64,000 nucleotides of DNA, from positions 372,001 through 436,000 of the forward strand of contig JANATG010000021.1 of NCBI GenBank assembly GCA_029449235.1, in the 5' to 3' direction. Position numbers and translations under genes: made by a program. Shown piece by piece: positions 30,231 through 39,871 of the stretch. The notes beneath the pieces are model-generated. The model did no database searches. It worked only from the letters and a program-made list of their open reading frames with translations, and was not told the DNA's origin. This stretch comes from Linnemannia schmuckeri. Lineage: Eukaryota; Mortierellomycota; Mortierellomycetes; Mortierellales; Mortierellaceae. Every line of letters begins with the position of its first letter. The stretch's first letter is position 1.

Positions 30231-33200
30231 TTAGTCCTCCTGCTCCTCTAGTCCCTCTGCATCTGCCTTAGGAAGTGTGTCCCACATGTCTCCAAAGGTT
30301 ACGCCATCCTTTGTCACCATGATATGGGGCGCCACCTCCCACTCCTTCTTCATCTTGTCGTAAAAGTGGTCGGGGTCCTCGGAAAAGAGTTGCAGCGAGG
30401 CTGCCGTCGTGCATGCCTCTCTTCTCTTCTGGTCCTTGTAAATAGCGCGTGCCAACTCAGTCTGCGCTCGATGCTTGATCGCAAAGTAGGTCATCCAGTG
30501 CAGCTGGTTTCTGTACAGGCTCTCCTTGTCTCCCATCTTGCAGTAGGTGCGCCATATTGTGTTTGTGACCACAGAATGGATATGAACCACCACTGGGTGG
30601 GTCTCTTTCAGCTCGGGCCAGCAGAGCAAAAGCTGATTTGGGTCGTCGCTCCACCGTATGTCTGGTTGTAGCTGGCCAATCCAGTCAAGGACCTGCTTCC
30701 AAAGAGAAAGGACAGAGGGACATCCATGGAAGGCATGGAGGCGGGACTCAAATACAGGCTCGGCAGTAGGGTCGTCAGGGTCGGGGAGGCAGCGGCGGCA
30801 GTCAGGCTTGGTTTTACCCTCGCCTGTGTACTTGTATAGTGATTTGATTCCGTTGGTCTGAATCACATTGTGAGCGAACAGGTATAGGAAATCTTTTTCT
30901 TTGGTGTATCGCTGCGGATCATGCAAGCGAGAGAAAAATACTTTCCACTGCTCATCTGGAATATCTGTTCGTGTCTCCTCTCCTGCTGCATCGACGGCAA
31001 TGTCCTTGAGGCGCATGTGCTTGAAGATGGGGGGCTGACGGCGGGGAGTCTTTGAGGCCAGACGTGTCAGTCGCTTGGCAAGATCCTTCTTGTCAATGTG
31101 CCGCCGTGCCTTCTTGACAGTAAACTCCGCAACTGGGGTTTTGCCCGCGTAGACGATGATGTCCTCTGCTACTCCGTCTGTCGTGATCACCTCGTTCTTC
31201 ACATCCAGCTCGGCGTAGGCCTGCGTTGCCATTCGAATGATCGGTGTTTCGTTGACAGTGTCGATTTTTTTGGCTTGAGATGCTGATGGGGTTTGCAGAA
31301 AGTCGATCGTTCCTGCTCGCGAGTGCTGTTGAAAGGTCTGCTGGGCCATATGCTCAAACAAATTCTTCCACCGCGGCTTCTCATTCTTCCATCGTGCCAG
31401 CCACTTTGCCTTCAGCGCCAAGCACTGCGTCTTTGGGTTAATCAGGTTCCAGCCGCCGAGGTGTCGAGGTCGTCTGAACCAGTCCAGTGAGACCCGTGCC
31501 GTCCTCTTATCCCACAACAGATGCTTTGTACGCTTGTCTATCTCTTTGAAAAAATCGGTCGAGAACTCGTAGAATGGAGCAACATGCCACAGCTTGGATA
31601 GAAAGTAGGTATTGGCCACCACCACTCGTCCTGAGAAGGAGAGCCGCCGAGTATTCCATACATTCACCGTCTTGTCCAAGCCCTCCAGGATCTCCTTCTC
31701 GATCGGCTTCATGTCGCGTCCTGTGGGCTGGATCATCACACCAAGATGTCGAAAGGCTTTGCCAAAGGTCAGCCATTCAAAGTTGGGAAGCATAAATGTC
31801 TCCCTCGCTCCTGGAGTCAGGGGAATCATCTCGGTCTTGTCTGCGTTGATCTTGGCTCCTGATGCTCGCTCATGTAGGCTGATCGCCTCCAGCGCGGCAT
31901 TCTCATCACCTGGTCGCAGTCCAAGGATCGTGTCGTCTGCAAATGCGCCCACCTTGAATGGTCCTGTTGCTGTTTGAACACCATTGGCATGGCGGTTGTA
32001 CCACAACAGAAAAGGTTCGAGCACAAGGTTAAATAAAATCGGTGCCAGTGGATCACCCTGCCGCAGACCACGCTCGACCATATAGGGAGCGGTCTGGCGG
32101 CCGTTCATCACAAGTCTGGCGCTCAGGTCGGTATAACAGCATCGGATCCAGTTCCTGATCCTGCGTCCAAACCCAAACTTCTCTAGCACTCGGTGCAAAT
32201 ATGTCCACTCGACTCGGTCGTATGCTTTTTCTTGATCCAGCGAGAGCAACGTCGCCTCACCTCTGCTGCCATCCACCACATGCTTGGTCAGCAGCTCCAG
32301 CATCATGACATTGTCGTGTCCCTGGCGGCCTGGAATAAATCCTGTCTGCCAGTTCCCAATTACAAATCCAGCGACCGTGTTGATCCTGTTGGTGAGTGCT
32401 TTGGTGAAGATCTTGTAGTCGGTTTGGGTCAATGAGATTGGTCGGTAATTCTTCATCTGCTCCTTGTCGCCCTTGTTCTTAAAGATCAAAGTGGTGAGGG
32501 CAAGGCGGTGCGACTCGGCGAGCGAGCCCGAGTCATTGTCGATAGTGTTGAAGAGTTCGAGCAGGATAGGGGCCATATCATTCTTGAACGTCTTGTAAAA
32601 CTCGTAAGGCAATCCGTCGGATCCTGGAGAGGATCTGTTGTCCATCGAGTTGATCGATTCCAGTACCTCTTCCAGAGTAAGGTCTTGATCCATCCGTGTA
32701 CAAAGGTCTTGTGGGACTGTCTTGGTCACACAATCCAGCAAGTCATCCTGTGCACATCTATCTGTTGGTTGGGACTTGTACAGGGTGGTGTAAAAGGCTC
32801 GCGCAATCTCTGCCATCCGATCTGGATTGCTTGTGCTGGATCCGCTCGCATCCTTCAGGGACTCGAGCACCTTTCTCACTCTTCCTGCCTTGAGGCGCTT
32901 GGTAAAGAACGGCGACGGTCGTTCGCCTTCCTCGATCCACTTGACCTTGGCCATGGTTGCTATCAGGTCGAGGTTGCTCTTTTCCATCTGGTCGAGTTCG
33001 TTGATCGCTTGTAGACGAGCGCTGATTGCATCAGGGTCATCCGGGTTGCCGTCCAGTTTCCTGTCAGCCTCCTTCATCGCCTTCTGCAGCCGTGTCCTCT
33101 GCTTCCTGTTGGACTTGCGTTGGTTATTCCTGTATTGCTGGCCAAGTAGCAGGAATCGTGCCTTGCATGCATCCCAGAATGCGCCCACAGACTCGTAAGC

Positions 33201-34181
33201 AAGAGGATTGTTGGCTCGTTTGTTGATAAGGTTCTGCAAGGCATCTCGAATCTCCGTCCTGAATCCGGCATCCGCGAGAATGCGTGTGTCCAGAGAAGGC
33301 GCGGCGTTTGATCGAGGTTCCTTTGGCCTGGGCGAGGAGTTGATCGTGGCCGAGACTAGACGGTGGTCCGAATCGACAATGGGGGCCGTGATTACGCTGT
33401 ATGAAGAGACGTCATTTAGCAGTGCTTGGGAGACAAAGATATAGTCAATCCGCGTCATTAAATTGTTTCCCGCTCTGGAGGTAAAGTGTGTAAAGTGGGT
33501 TTCCAGAATATTATCGTCTTCGTCCCTGGGAGCTGGAGGGGCAATGTCGATAATGTCAAGACGATCAAAGAGAGGAGAGTATAGATGCCACTTGGACGCG
33601 TCGCCTCTTTGTGACGGAGGGTTCCTGTCCTCATTCCTGTCCTTGATGGTGTTAAAGTCTCCAACTACAATTTTGTGCGGGTGAGTGTTGATTGCATTGA
33701 TAGGGAACAGGTCGACAAATTCTTGTGGTGTTTTTCTGATCTGTCCATTCTTGGCTCGGCCACGGTTGTTGTTGGAAGGGGCATAAATGTTGACCACTCG
33801 AATAGTATTGTTGAAGTTGTTGTCACAGGCGATATCGACCGAGAGGACCCTCCCTTGTAGAAATTCCTGTGTGTTGTGTATAGTAAGTCGGTTGTTGTTG
33901 ATAAGAATCGCACACTCGTCCGAGATGGCCATTGGGCCAGCCCACTCTTTCTTCCACTTCTCCTTCCGTGGTTGTGGCATAGAGGAGCTGACGGCCAGTT
34001 CCTGGAGGGCGATAATGTCATAGTCGTTTCGTGACCGAAGCCAGGCAAAAAGTTGATGTCGAATAGTCTCATTGACTATGGAGTTGACGTTCAGGGTGCA
34101 TATGCGTAAATCTTTGTAAGGAAACATTAAAGATAAATACGGGTGTTTGTTGCAAATGGTGGGAGGAGAGCAGACACACAA
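30231..34181 (-). CDS. LINE-B ORF2: APE endonuclease and reverse transcriptase
   Basis: An intact frame of 1316 residues, or about 1297 if it starts at the in-frame Met of MFPYKDLRICTLNVNSIV. Endonuclease: TLNVNS near 29, IIALQE near 57, VVGDFNTI near 175 and DSDHRLV near 270, all expected APE-type catalytic motifs. Reverse transcriptase: NYRPISLT, GFIPGRQGHDN, LLSLDQEKAYDRVEW near 645, GLRQGDPLAPILFN, and the active-site FADD near 745. The C terminus has a C-R-R-C ... H-x-x-x-x-C cluster (CRRCLPDP, HAFHGC) like the zinc region of L1-type ORF2. I see no RNase H domain, unlike LINE-A. The protein should nick the target and copy the RNA at the nick; its endonuclease is the candidate for tRNA-gene specificity. 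Confidence 0.94.
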   Translation of the reverse strand: MCVCSPPTICNKHPYLSLMFPYKDLRICTLNVNSIVNETIRHQLFAWLRSRNDYDIIALQELAVSSSMPQPRKEKWKKEWAGPMAISDECAILINNNRLTIHNTQEFLQGRVLSVDIACDNNFNNTIRVVNIYAPSNNNRGRAKNGQIRKTPQEFVDLFPINAINTHPHKIVVGDFNTIKDRNEDRNPPSQRGDASKWHLYSPLFDRLDIIDIAPPAPRDEDDNILETHFTHFTSRAGNNLMTRIDYIFVSQALLNDVSSYSVITAPIVDSDHRLVSATINSSPRPKEPRSNAAPSLDTRILADAGFRTEIRDALQNLINKRANNPLAYESVGAFWDACKARFLLLGQQYRNNQRKSNRKQRTRLQKAMKEADRKLDGNPDDPDAISARLQAINELDQMEKSNLDLIATMAKVKWIEEGERPSPFFTKRLKAGRVRKVLESLKDASGSSTSNPDRMAEIARAFYTTLYKSQPTDRCAQDDLLDCVTKTVPQDLCTRMDQDLTLEEVLESINSMDNRSSPGSDGLPYEFYKTFKNDMAPILLELFNTIDNDSGSLAESHRLALTTLIFKNKGDKEQMKNYRPISLTQTDYKIFTKALTNRINTVAGFVIGNWQTGFIPGRQGHDNVMMLELLTKHVVDGSRGEATLLSLDQEKAYDRVEWTYLHRVLEKFGFGRRIRNWIRCCYTDLSARLVMNGRQTAPYMVERGLRQGDPLAPILFNLVLEPFLLWYNRHANGVQTATGPFKVGAFADDTILGLRPGDENAALEAISLHERASGAKINADKTEMIPLTPGARETFMLPNFEWLTFGKAFRHLGVMIQPTGRDMKPIEKEILEGLDKTVNVWNTRRLSFSGRVVVANTYFLSKLWHVAPFYEFSTDFFKEIDKRTKHLLWDKRTARVSLDWFRRPRHLGGWNLINPKTQCLALKAKWLARWKNEKPRWKNLFEHMAQQTFQQHSRAGTIDFLQTPSASQAKKIDTVNETPIIRMATQAYAELDVKNEVITTDGVAEDIIVYAGKTPVAEFTVKKARRHIDKKDLAKRLTRLASKTPRRQPPIFKHMRLKDIAVDAAGEETRTDIPDEQWKVFFSRLHDPQRYTKEKDFLYLFAHNVIQTNGIKSLYKYTGEGKTKPDCRRCLPDPDDPTAEPVFESRLHAFHGCPSVLSLWKQVLDWIGQLQPDIRWSDDPNQLLLCWPELKETHPVVVHIHSVVTNTIWRTYCKMGDKESLYRNQLHWMTYFAIKHRAQTELARAIYKDQKRREACTTAASLQLFSEDPDHFYDKMKKEWEVAPHIMVTKDGVTFGDMWDTLPKADAEGLEEQED

Positions 34182-34236
34182 AAAAGATGTAAGAGACTAG
34201 GCTCTGAGGGATCTTTCGGTCTGCTCCCCTGAACGC

Positions 34237-35985
34237 TTATCCGGACCTGGAGTTGGACTTTTTGGAGGTTGACTTGGAAGCCTTGGGAGATGGCGTCGAC
34301 TGGAAGATATTGTTCATACGGTCTTTGAGGTGCAGTCTCTTTACTTCCTGCTTCTCTCGTCTGGTCTGGGTTCTGGCTTGTCTCTCCTCAGATTTTGTGG
34401 ACATATCGGCATCCTCAGGGGTATCATCGCCGATTTCATCCTCCTCATCCATTCTTTCCCCCTTCTCATTGCCATCGTCATCATCTTCATCTCCTCCTCC
34501 TCCTTCCTCAATGATGTTACGGCGGTCATGGCAGCGAAGCTGTCCTTGGCTGGTGCCTGTGACTCGACATGAGAATCGGATTGCTGCTGGCGCTGCTGCT
34601 TCGGTCTTGCTGCTTGGGCTGCTGCTTGGGCTGCTGCTCAGCCTGTTGCTCGGTCTCTGGCTGTTCCGGGTGCTGCTCGGTCTCTTGCTGCTTGGGGCCA
34701 GTCTCTTGTTTAGGGGTATCGCCTAAACTTGAGAGCTGGGTGACCTTTACCGCTTTGGCGGGCTCCTGTGAAGGGGCGGCCTCTACGGTTCTGGTAGGTG
34801 CTATAGCAGAAGGAGAGGCAGCAGAGTTACTGTCTGGTTTGGCTTGTGGAGCTGCAATCGATGTAGGGTGGGAGTTATGGTTACTTCCCTGGTGTTTCGG
34901 AGCCTGCTTTCTGGGTGGCGGCTTAGAGGAATCACTATCCGATGCCGATGTGATTCCACCACCCGAGAAAGCTTCGCGGCCCCTCTTTTTATCTTTAGTT
35001 CGTCTTACCACTGTCCATTCAGGATCAGCAATCGAGACTTGCTTGGCTGCTCCTGGAGCTGGCTTGGGCGGTGTGCTTTTCTTGGTTGGCTCAGCGAAGG
35101 GGAGCGTTGGGATCTGGAAAAGCAGCGCGCCATAATAGGCTCCTTCAAGGCCGCTGTAGTCGACAAATTAAAATCCAATGGTTTGGGGCACTGGATCTTG
35201 GTGTGTGATCCCTCACCACACCTGTAGCAGAATTTCGATCCGCTCCATGAGAAAAGAACATTCATGGTGTCGACAAGGGCAACTCTAGGAATCATGAGGT
35301 CCATGGGGGAGGAGTGTGGAATCTCCAGAATAAAGTCGAAGGATAGGGATTGGATTGTCGATCCGGCCATATAGTGATGGTTCACAAGCATGATCTTGCC
35401 ATAAGATCCAAATATATCCTTTGCAATCTTTGCGCCATCACTAGACTGCAAGGGGGTATACTCGGCACGGATCTTGAGCCTGGTACCCGCGGAGTACATG
35501 GTTGAAATGACTGTGAGGGGAGAGGGAAGACAGTCCAGGGTGGTGCCTAGGGAGGCAGTCACCTCCTCAGCGGTACCGAAACTAAGGAGCACTACTCCTC
35601 GAGTCGTTAAAAAGTCGATGCGTTTGGCCTTGGGGAAGGACTTGATGGCGGCCTCGACCACATCGGAGACGGAATGGGTTTTGTTGTTGTATGGAATGGC
35701 CACACTATATGGGTCATTGTGGAGGGAGAACCAAACTGGGTCTGGATGGTTCTGGGCGCAGAGCTCCCTTGACTCTGTCTTTGAACGGATAGAGCTCCAT
35801 GCAACCTTGTTTGTGACTTTGTTGTTTTTAACTCCTTTTTGGGAAGCATCTGCAAGAGAAGGGTTGGTGGCGGAGGTTAAATCTTTCGGGTGCGAGGCAG
35901 TGACCGAGGTGGGGAGAATGAGTCCTCCATCAGCCTCATTGGTGAGAGATGAGGGTGATGGAGGGGGGGCGGGCTCCTTTTCCAT
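34237..35985 (-). pseudogene. LINE-B ORF1 (copy 1), frameshifted zinc-knuckle protein
   Basis: Compared with copy 2, this ORF1 has two extra single bases, near 35094 and 35124, which throw the frame off about residue 290, and a further frame break between about 34526 and 34452. The N-terminal part is intact to the zinc knuckle CYRCGEGSHTKIQC and shortly beyond. A second frame continues with the Gln/Pro/Glu-rich region, and a third ends the protein (QARTQTRREKQEV... NSRSG). The C-terminal third differs clearly from copy 2. Start taken at 35985 (MEKEPAP), shared by both copies. Base-calling error at the two G insertions cannot be excluded. Confidence 0.75.
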
Positions 35986-36112
35986 TAAGTGGAAAGAGAG
36001 GGGGAAGTGAGGGGAAGAGAGTGGTGGCCTTTTGGTGTCTGGCCGTAGCAAATTGATGTTGTGAGTATGGGTATAGGATACGGGACCACAGTTTATTGTA
36101 AAAATGTGGTAG

Positions 36113-36137
36113 GCTCTACCGACTAAGCTAAGCGAGC
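36113..36137 (-). repeat. Target duplication: tRNA-Ile nt 1-25
   Basis: Exact repeat of 22202-22226. It comprises the 5' acceptor strand, the two linker bases and the whole D arm (A box included), and lies between LINE-B copy 2 (3' end) and copy 1 (5' end). Confidence 0.95.
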
Positions 36138-36468
36138 CTTGCAAGGGGTCTTGCAAGGTGATTTATTGCGGAGCACCCCATTCCGACGCAGTGGTGTGGT
36201 GCTCCCTAAATGCATGATAGGCTCATATTCATATAAAGAAGGGGTTTCCCGGCAGGGGCTGATAACAGAAAAATGGCTGCTCGATACAAAAGGGAGGCGA
36301 GGGACCAAGGAGTAGGGGGGAGGGGGCTGGAGTCCAAACAATAAATGGGTATGGGGGGGGTAGAAGTACAGAGGGGGAGGGGAGGAGAGAGAAAATAAAA
36401 GATAAAAAATAAAATAAGAAGTAAATAAATAAAAAAGAGAAGAAAAAAAGAGAGACGAAAAGAACTAT

Positions 36469-36987
36469 CTAGCGACGCGACCAGAAAAGACGAGCGGCTT
36501 CTCCAAAGGTGGCCAGAGCATCTTGATAGGCCTTCAAATGAGGGTCTGGGATGTATCGAGAGATGTCGTGACGGAGGGCTTGTTCATGTTCTTGCAGATA
36601 AGCATAGCGCTTCCGAATCCATTGTAACTGATCTGGATTGAGAAACGAGTCGCTTGCCTGTTGGGAGACTTCGTCCAATTCCTGGCACGTCAGGTTCCAA
36701 CGACGTTGCAATGCTTCGGGGAAGCTTTCCAAGGGAGCCTTGTTAGACTGAACAGGGAGGACCTTCTGGGCAGGGTAAGAAGTGGCATTGGCTTGTTCCT
36801 CAGCATGGGGTGGGTTCTCAGGCTCATTGGAATTGAGGATACCGGGGGCCTGCTGGGTAATGAACGAGGCGTTGGCCTCCTCGTTTTCCGAAGGGGCGGG
36901 AGAGGGGCTTCTTACGGAGGTCGTGCGGCGGACGGTTTGGCTGCCTGTGTAGGACTTGGTGGAGATGGAAGGGTGCTTGTTGGTCAT
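36469..36987 (-). CDS. LINE-B ORF3 (copy 2), unknown 172-aa protein
   Basis: Same length, start (MTNKHPSIS) and end (LFWSRR) as the copy 1 ORF3, again just downstream of a 39-nt A-tract (37044-37082 as T). Only a handful of residue differences are visible. It stays open although ORF2 of this copy is deleted, which is consistent with either youth or selection. Confidence 0.7.
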   Translation of the reverse strand: MTNKHPSISTKSYTGSQTVRRTTSVRSPSPAPSENEEANASFITQQAPGILNSNEPENPPHAEEQANATSYPAQKVLPVQSNKAPLESFPEALQRRWNLTCQELDEVSQQASDSFLNPDQLQWIRKRYAYLQEHEQALRHDISRYIPDPHLKAYQDALATFGEAARLFWSRR

Positions 36988-37042
36988 GGAGGAGAATAGA
37001 GGGGGAGGAAGTGTTGAGGGAGTGTGCTTTGCTTGCTTTTTG

Positions 37043-37083
<41 letters not shown>

Positions 37084-37468
37084 GAATGAGGAGAAAAGAA
37101 AAAAAAGAGAAGAGAAAAGTAAATGGAAGGTAGAGGAGAACAAATGAGGCAGAGGGCAAGAGATTGTGAAGATGGGGAAGGATGTGAGAATGGAGAGAAG
37201 AAAGAAAGAAAAGTGGGAATGACCATTTCGACACTTTTTTTTAACTGTCAGCTTGCCAATGCCTCATGGTCCTGTTGGGGATGAGATGGTTGGGGTGCTT
37301 GCATGAAGTGAGAAGGAGGATGGCGTGATGCAAGACCTCATGACCTGATTGGTTAATGAGTGACATGCAAAACAGAAAAGAAAAAAGAGAGTTTGCATGA
37401 ATGGAAATGAGAAAAAGAAGAGGAGAAAGGAAAAAATAAAAAGGGAAAGAAGGGGAAGACAGAAATAG

Positions 37469-37812
37469 TTAGTCCTCCTGCTCCTCTAGTCCCTCTGCAT
37501 CTGCCTTAGGAAGTGTGTCCCACATGTCTCCAAAGGTTACGCCATCCTTTGTCACCATGATATGGGGCGCCACCTCCCACTCCTTCTTCATCTTGTCGTA
37601 AAAGTGGTCGGGGTCCTCGGAAAAGAGTTGCAGCGAGGCTGCCGTCGTGCATGCCTGTCTTTTCTTCTGGTTCTTGTATATAGCGCGTGTCGAATAGTCT
37701 CATTGACTATGGGGTTGGCGTTCGGGATGCATACGCGTAAATCTTTGTGAGGCAGCATCAAGGATAAATACGGGTGTTTGTTGCAAATGGTGGGAGGAGA
37801 GCAGACACACAA
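37469..37812 (-). pseudogene. LINE-B ORF2 remnant
   Basis: The first ~40 codons of ORF2 (start to NETIRH) are joined to the last ~70 codons (from the AIYK region to GLEEQED), with the frame lost at the junction. Endonuclease and reverse transcriptase domains are gone. Confidence 0.9.
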
Positions 37813-37867
37813 AAAGGATGTGAGAGACTAGGCTCTAAGGGATCTTTCGGTCTGCTCCCCTGAACGC

Positions 37868-39580
37868 TTATCCGGTCTTGGTGGAGGACTTTCTGTGAGA
37901 CTTGTCGGTACGTCCTGCCAGGGCTTTTGGTACTTTGTCCTGGATTTGTTGCTTTGTTGCCTGTGCTTTTTTTTGCCTGGCCTCCTTTCTGGCTTGCCTC
38001 TCCGTAGGGGTTAGAGCCATATGAGCATCCTCTGGATCGTCCTTCTGAGAGGGCTCTCCATCCTCGTCCATGTGCTCCGGCTCTCTATTCTTCTCCTCCT
38101 CCTTCCCGCAGGCTATACCACCCAATGGATCGAACTGTTGTATAGGCCGCTGTTCAGGTTGCTGTTCCAACACTTGTTGCTTGGGCTGCTGTTCGGTCTC
38201 TTGCTGCTTGGGTGGCTGCTGAGTCTTCTGCTGCTTGGAGGGCTGCTCGGACTCTGGCTGCTCCGGGTGCTGCTCGGTCTCTTGCTGCTTGGGGCCAGTC
38301 TCTTGTTTAGGGGTATCGCCTAAACTTGAGAGCTGGGTGACCTTTACCACTTTGGCGGGCTCCTGTGAAGGGGCGGCCTCTGCGGTTTTGGTAGGTGCTA
38401 TAGCGGAAGGAGAGGCAGCAGAGTTACTGTCTGGTTTGGCTTGTGGAGCTGCAATCGATGTAGGGTGGGAGTTATGGTTACTTCCCTGGTGTTTCGGAGC
38501 CTGCTTTCTGGGTGGCGGCTTGGAGGAATCACTATCCGATGCCGATGTGATTCCACCACCCGAGAAAGCTTCGCGGCCCCTCTTTTTATCTTTAGTTCGT
38601 CTTACCACTGTCCATTCAGGATCAGCAATCGAGACTTGCTTGGCTGCTTCTGGACCTGGCTTGGGCGGTGTGCTTTTCTTGGTTGGCTCACGAAGGGGAG
38701 CGTTGGGATCTGGAAAAGCACGCGCCATAATAGGCTCCTTCAAGGCCGCTGTAGTCGACAAATTAAAATCCAATGGTTTGGGGCACTGGATCTTGGTGTG
38801 TGATCCCTCACCACACCTGTAGCAGAATTTCGATCCGCTCCATGAGAAAAGAACATTCATGGTGTCGACAAGGGCAACTCTAGGAATCATGAGGTCCATG
38901 GGGGAGGAGTGTGGAATCTCCAAAATAAAGTCGAAGGATAAAGATTGGATTGTCGATCCGGCCATATAGTGATGGTTCACAAGCATGATCTTGCCATAAG
39001 ATCCAAATATATCCTTTGCAATCTTTGCGCCATCACTAGACTGCAAGGGGGTATACTCGGCACGGATCTTGAGCCTGGTACCCGCGGAGTACATGGTTGA
39101 AATGACTGTGAGGGGAGAGGGAAGACAGTCCAGGGTGGTGCCTAGGGAGGCAGTCACCTCCTCAGCGGTACCGAAACTAAGGAGCACTACTCCTCGAGTC
39201 GTTAAAAAGTCGATGCGTTTGGCCTTGGGGAAGGACTTGATGGCGGCCTCGACCACATCGGAGACGGAATGGGTTTTGTTGTTGTATGGGATGGCCACAC
39301 TATATGGGTCATTGTGGAGGGAGAACCAGACTGGGTCTGGCTGGTCCTGGGCGCAGAACTCCCTTGGCTCTGTCTTTGAACGGATAGAGCTCCATGCAAC
39401 CTTGTTTGTGGCTTTGTTGTTTTTTACTCCTTTTTGAGAAGCATCTGCAGGGGAAGGGTTGGTGGCGGAGGTTGAATCTTTCGGGTGCGAGGCAGTGACC
39501 GAGATGAGAGGAATGAGTCCTCCATCAGTCTCATTTGTGAGAGATGAGGGTGACGGAGGGGGGGCGGGTTCCTTTTCCAT
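37868..39580 (-). CDS. LINE-B ORF1 (copy 2), zinc-knuckle nucleic-acid-binding protein
   Basis: Intact frame of 570 residues from MEKEPAP. The first ~70 residues are Pro/Ser/Thr-rich. Residues ~75-245 look folded, with VWFSLHNDPYSVAIPYNN and DFLTTRGVVLLSFGTAEEV, an arrangement like the RRM-type domain of LINE ORF1 or Gag-like proteins. A CCHC knuckle, CYRCGEGSHTKIQC, lies near residue 252. The rest is low complexity: KKRGREAF, Ser/Pro-rich sequence, a Gln/Pro/Glu repeat region (KQQETEQQP-like units), then a basic C terminus. It probably coats the element RNA. Since copy 1 has a broken ORF1 but a good ORF2, this protein could in principle act with the copy 1 ORF2 product. Confidence 0.88.
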   Translation of the reverse strand: MEKEPAPPPSPSSLTNETDGGLIPLISVTASHPKDSTSATNPSPADASQKGVKNNKATNKVAWSSIRSKTEPREFCAQDQPDPVWFSLHNDPYSVAIPYNNKTHSVSDVVEAAIKSFPKAKRIDFLTTRGVVLLSFGTAEEVTASLGTTLDCLPSPLTVISTMYSAGTRLKIRAEYTPLQSSDGAKIAKDIFGSYGKIMLVNHHYMAGSTIQSLSFDFILEIPHSSPMDLMIPRVALVDTMNVLFSWSGSKFCYRCGEGSHTKIQCPKPLDFNLSTTAALKEPIMARAFPDPNAPLREPTKKSTPPKPGPEAAKQVSIADPEWTVVRRTKDKKRGREAFSGGGITSASDSDSSKPPPRKQAPKHQGSNHNSHPTSIAAPQAKPDSNSAASPSAIAPTKTAEAAPSQEPAKVVKVTQLSSLGDTPKQETGPKQQETEQHPEQPESEQPSKQQKTQQPPKQQETEQQPKQQVLEQQPEQRPIQQFDPLGGIACGKEEEKNREPEHMDEDGEPSQKDDPEDAHMALTPTERQARKEARQKKAQATKQQIQDKVPKALAGRTDKSHRKSSTKTG

Positions 39581-39721
39581 TAAGTGGAAAGAGAGGGAAA
39601 AGTGAGAGGAAGAGAGTGGTGGCCTTTTGGTGTCTGGCCGTAGCAAATTGATGTTGTGAGTATGGGTATAGGATACGGGACCACAGTTTATTGTAAAAAT
39701 GTGGTAGAAAGGAAAGGTGCT

Positions 39722-39746
39722 GCTCTACCGACTAAGCTAAGCGAGC
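39722..39746 (-). repeat. Target duplication: tRNA-Ile nt 1-25, outermost copy
   Basis: Exact repeat of 22202-22226 at the 5' side of LINE-B copy 2. The sequence beyond it (TGATGCTTTTTG...) is unique and probably represents the original 5' flank of the tRNA-Ile gene. Confidence 0.95.
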
Positions 39747-39871
39747 TGATGCTTTTTGAAAATTACTTTGATTTTGATATACTGTAAGGAAATTATTAGT
39801 GCATTTAGGGAAAGTAAGATGGTTTTAGAAAATTCTTTTAATGCACGTTTCTCCTTCGCGGTATCACCCCC

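Larger units (their letters stand above)
22227..36112 (-). mobile_element. LINE-B copy 1: tRNA-Ile-targeted non-LTR retrotransposon, split by the LTR element
   Basis: The element runs on the minus strand from about 36112 to 28919, then its last 20 nt lie at 22227-22246 beyond the LTR insertion; without the insertion it is about 7.2 kb. Order: ORF1 (zinc knuckle, broken here), ORF2 (endonuclease plus reverse transcriptase, intact), ORF3 (unknown, intact), then a 3' region with a stem GGAGCACC/GGTGCTCC (28931-28938 with 28959-28966) and a terminus of two CTTGCAAG palindromes. There is no poly(A) tail at the end. It is flanked by the 25-bp duplication of tRNA-Ile nt 1-25 (22202-22226 and 36113-36137). 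The 5' end lacks 14 nt present in copy 2. The two-ORF layout with APE endonuclease and a terminal CCHC region resembles the L1/Tx1 group; the clade is my inference. Confidence 0.93.
36138..39721 (-). mobile_element. LINE-B copy 2, internally deleted
   Basis: A 3584-bp copy on the minus strand, nearly identical to copy 1 where they overlap. Its 3' end (36138-36157) carries the two CTTGCAAG palindromes followed by GTGATTTATTGCGG, giving the uninterrupted form of the site where the LTR element entered copy 1. About 3.6 kb, most of ORF2, is missing; the junction near 37687 joins sequence equivalent to copy 1 positions 30454 and 34059, which share only TG. ORF1 and ORF3 are intact. The 5' end has 14 nt absent from copy 1. 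Target duplications are at 36113-36137 and 39722-39746. Confidence 0.93.

Noticed and set aside
36113..36137. Separate functional tRNA-Ile gene
   Set aside because: Only nt 1-25 are present; anticodon, variable and T arms are missing, so it is a target duplication. The same holds for 39722-39746.
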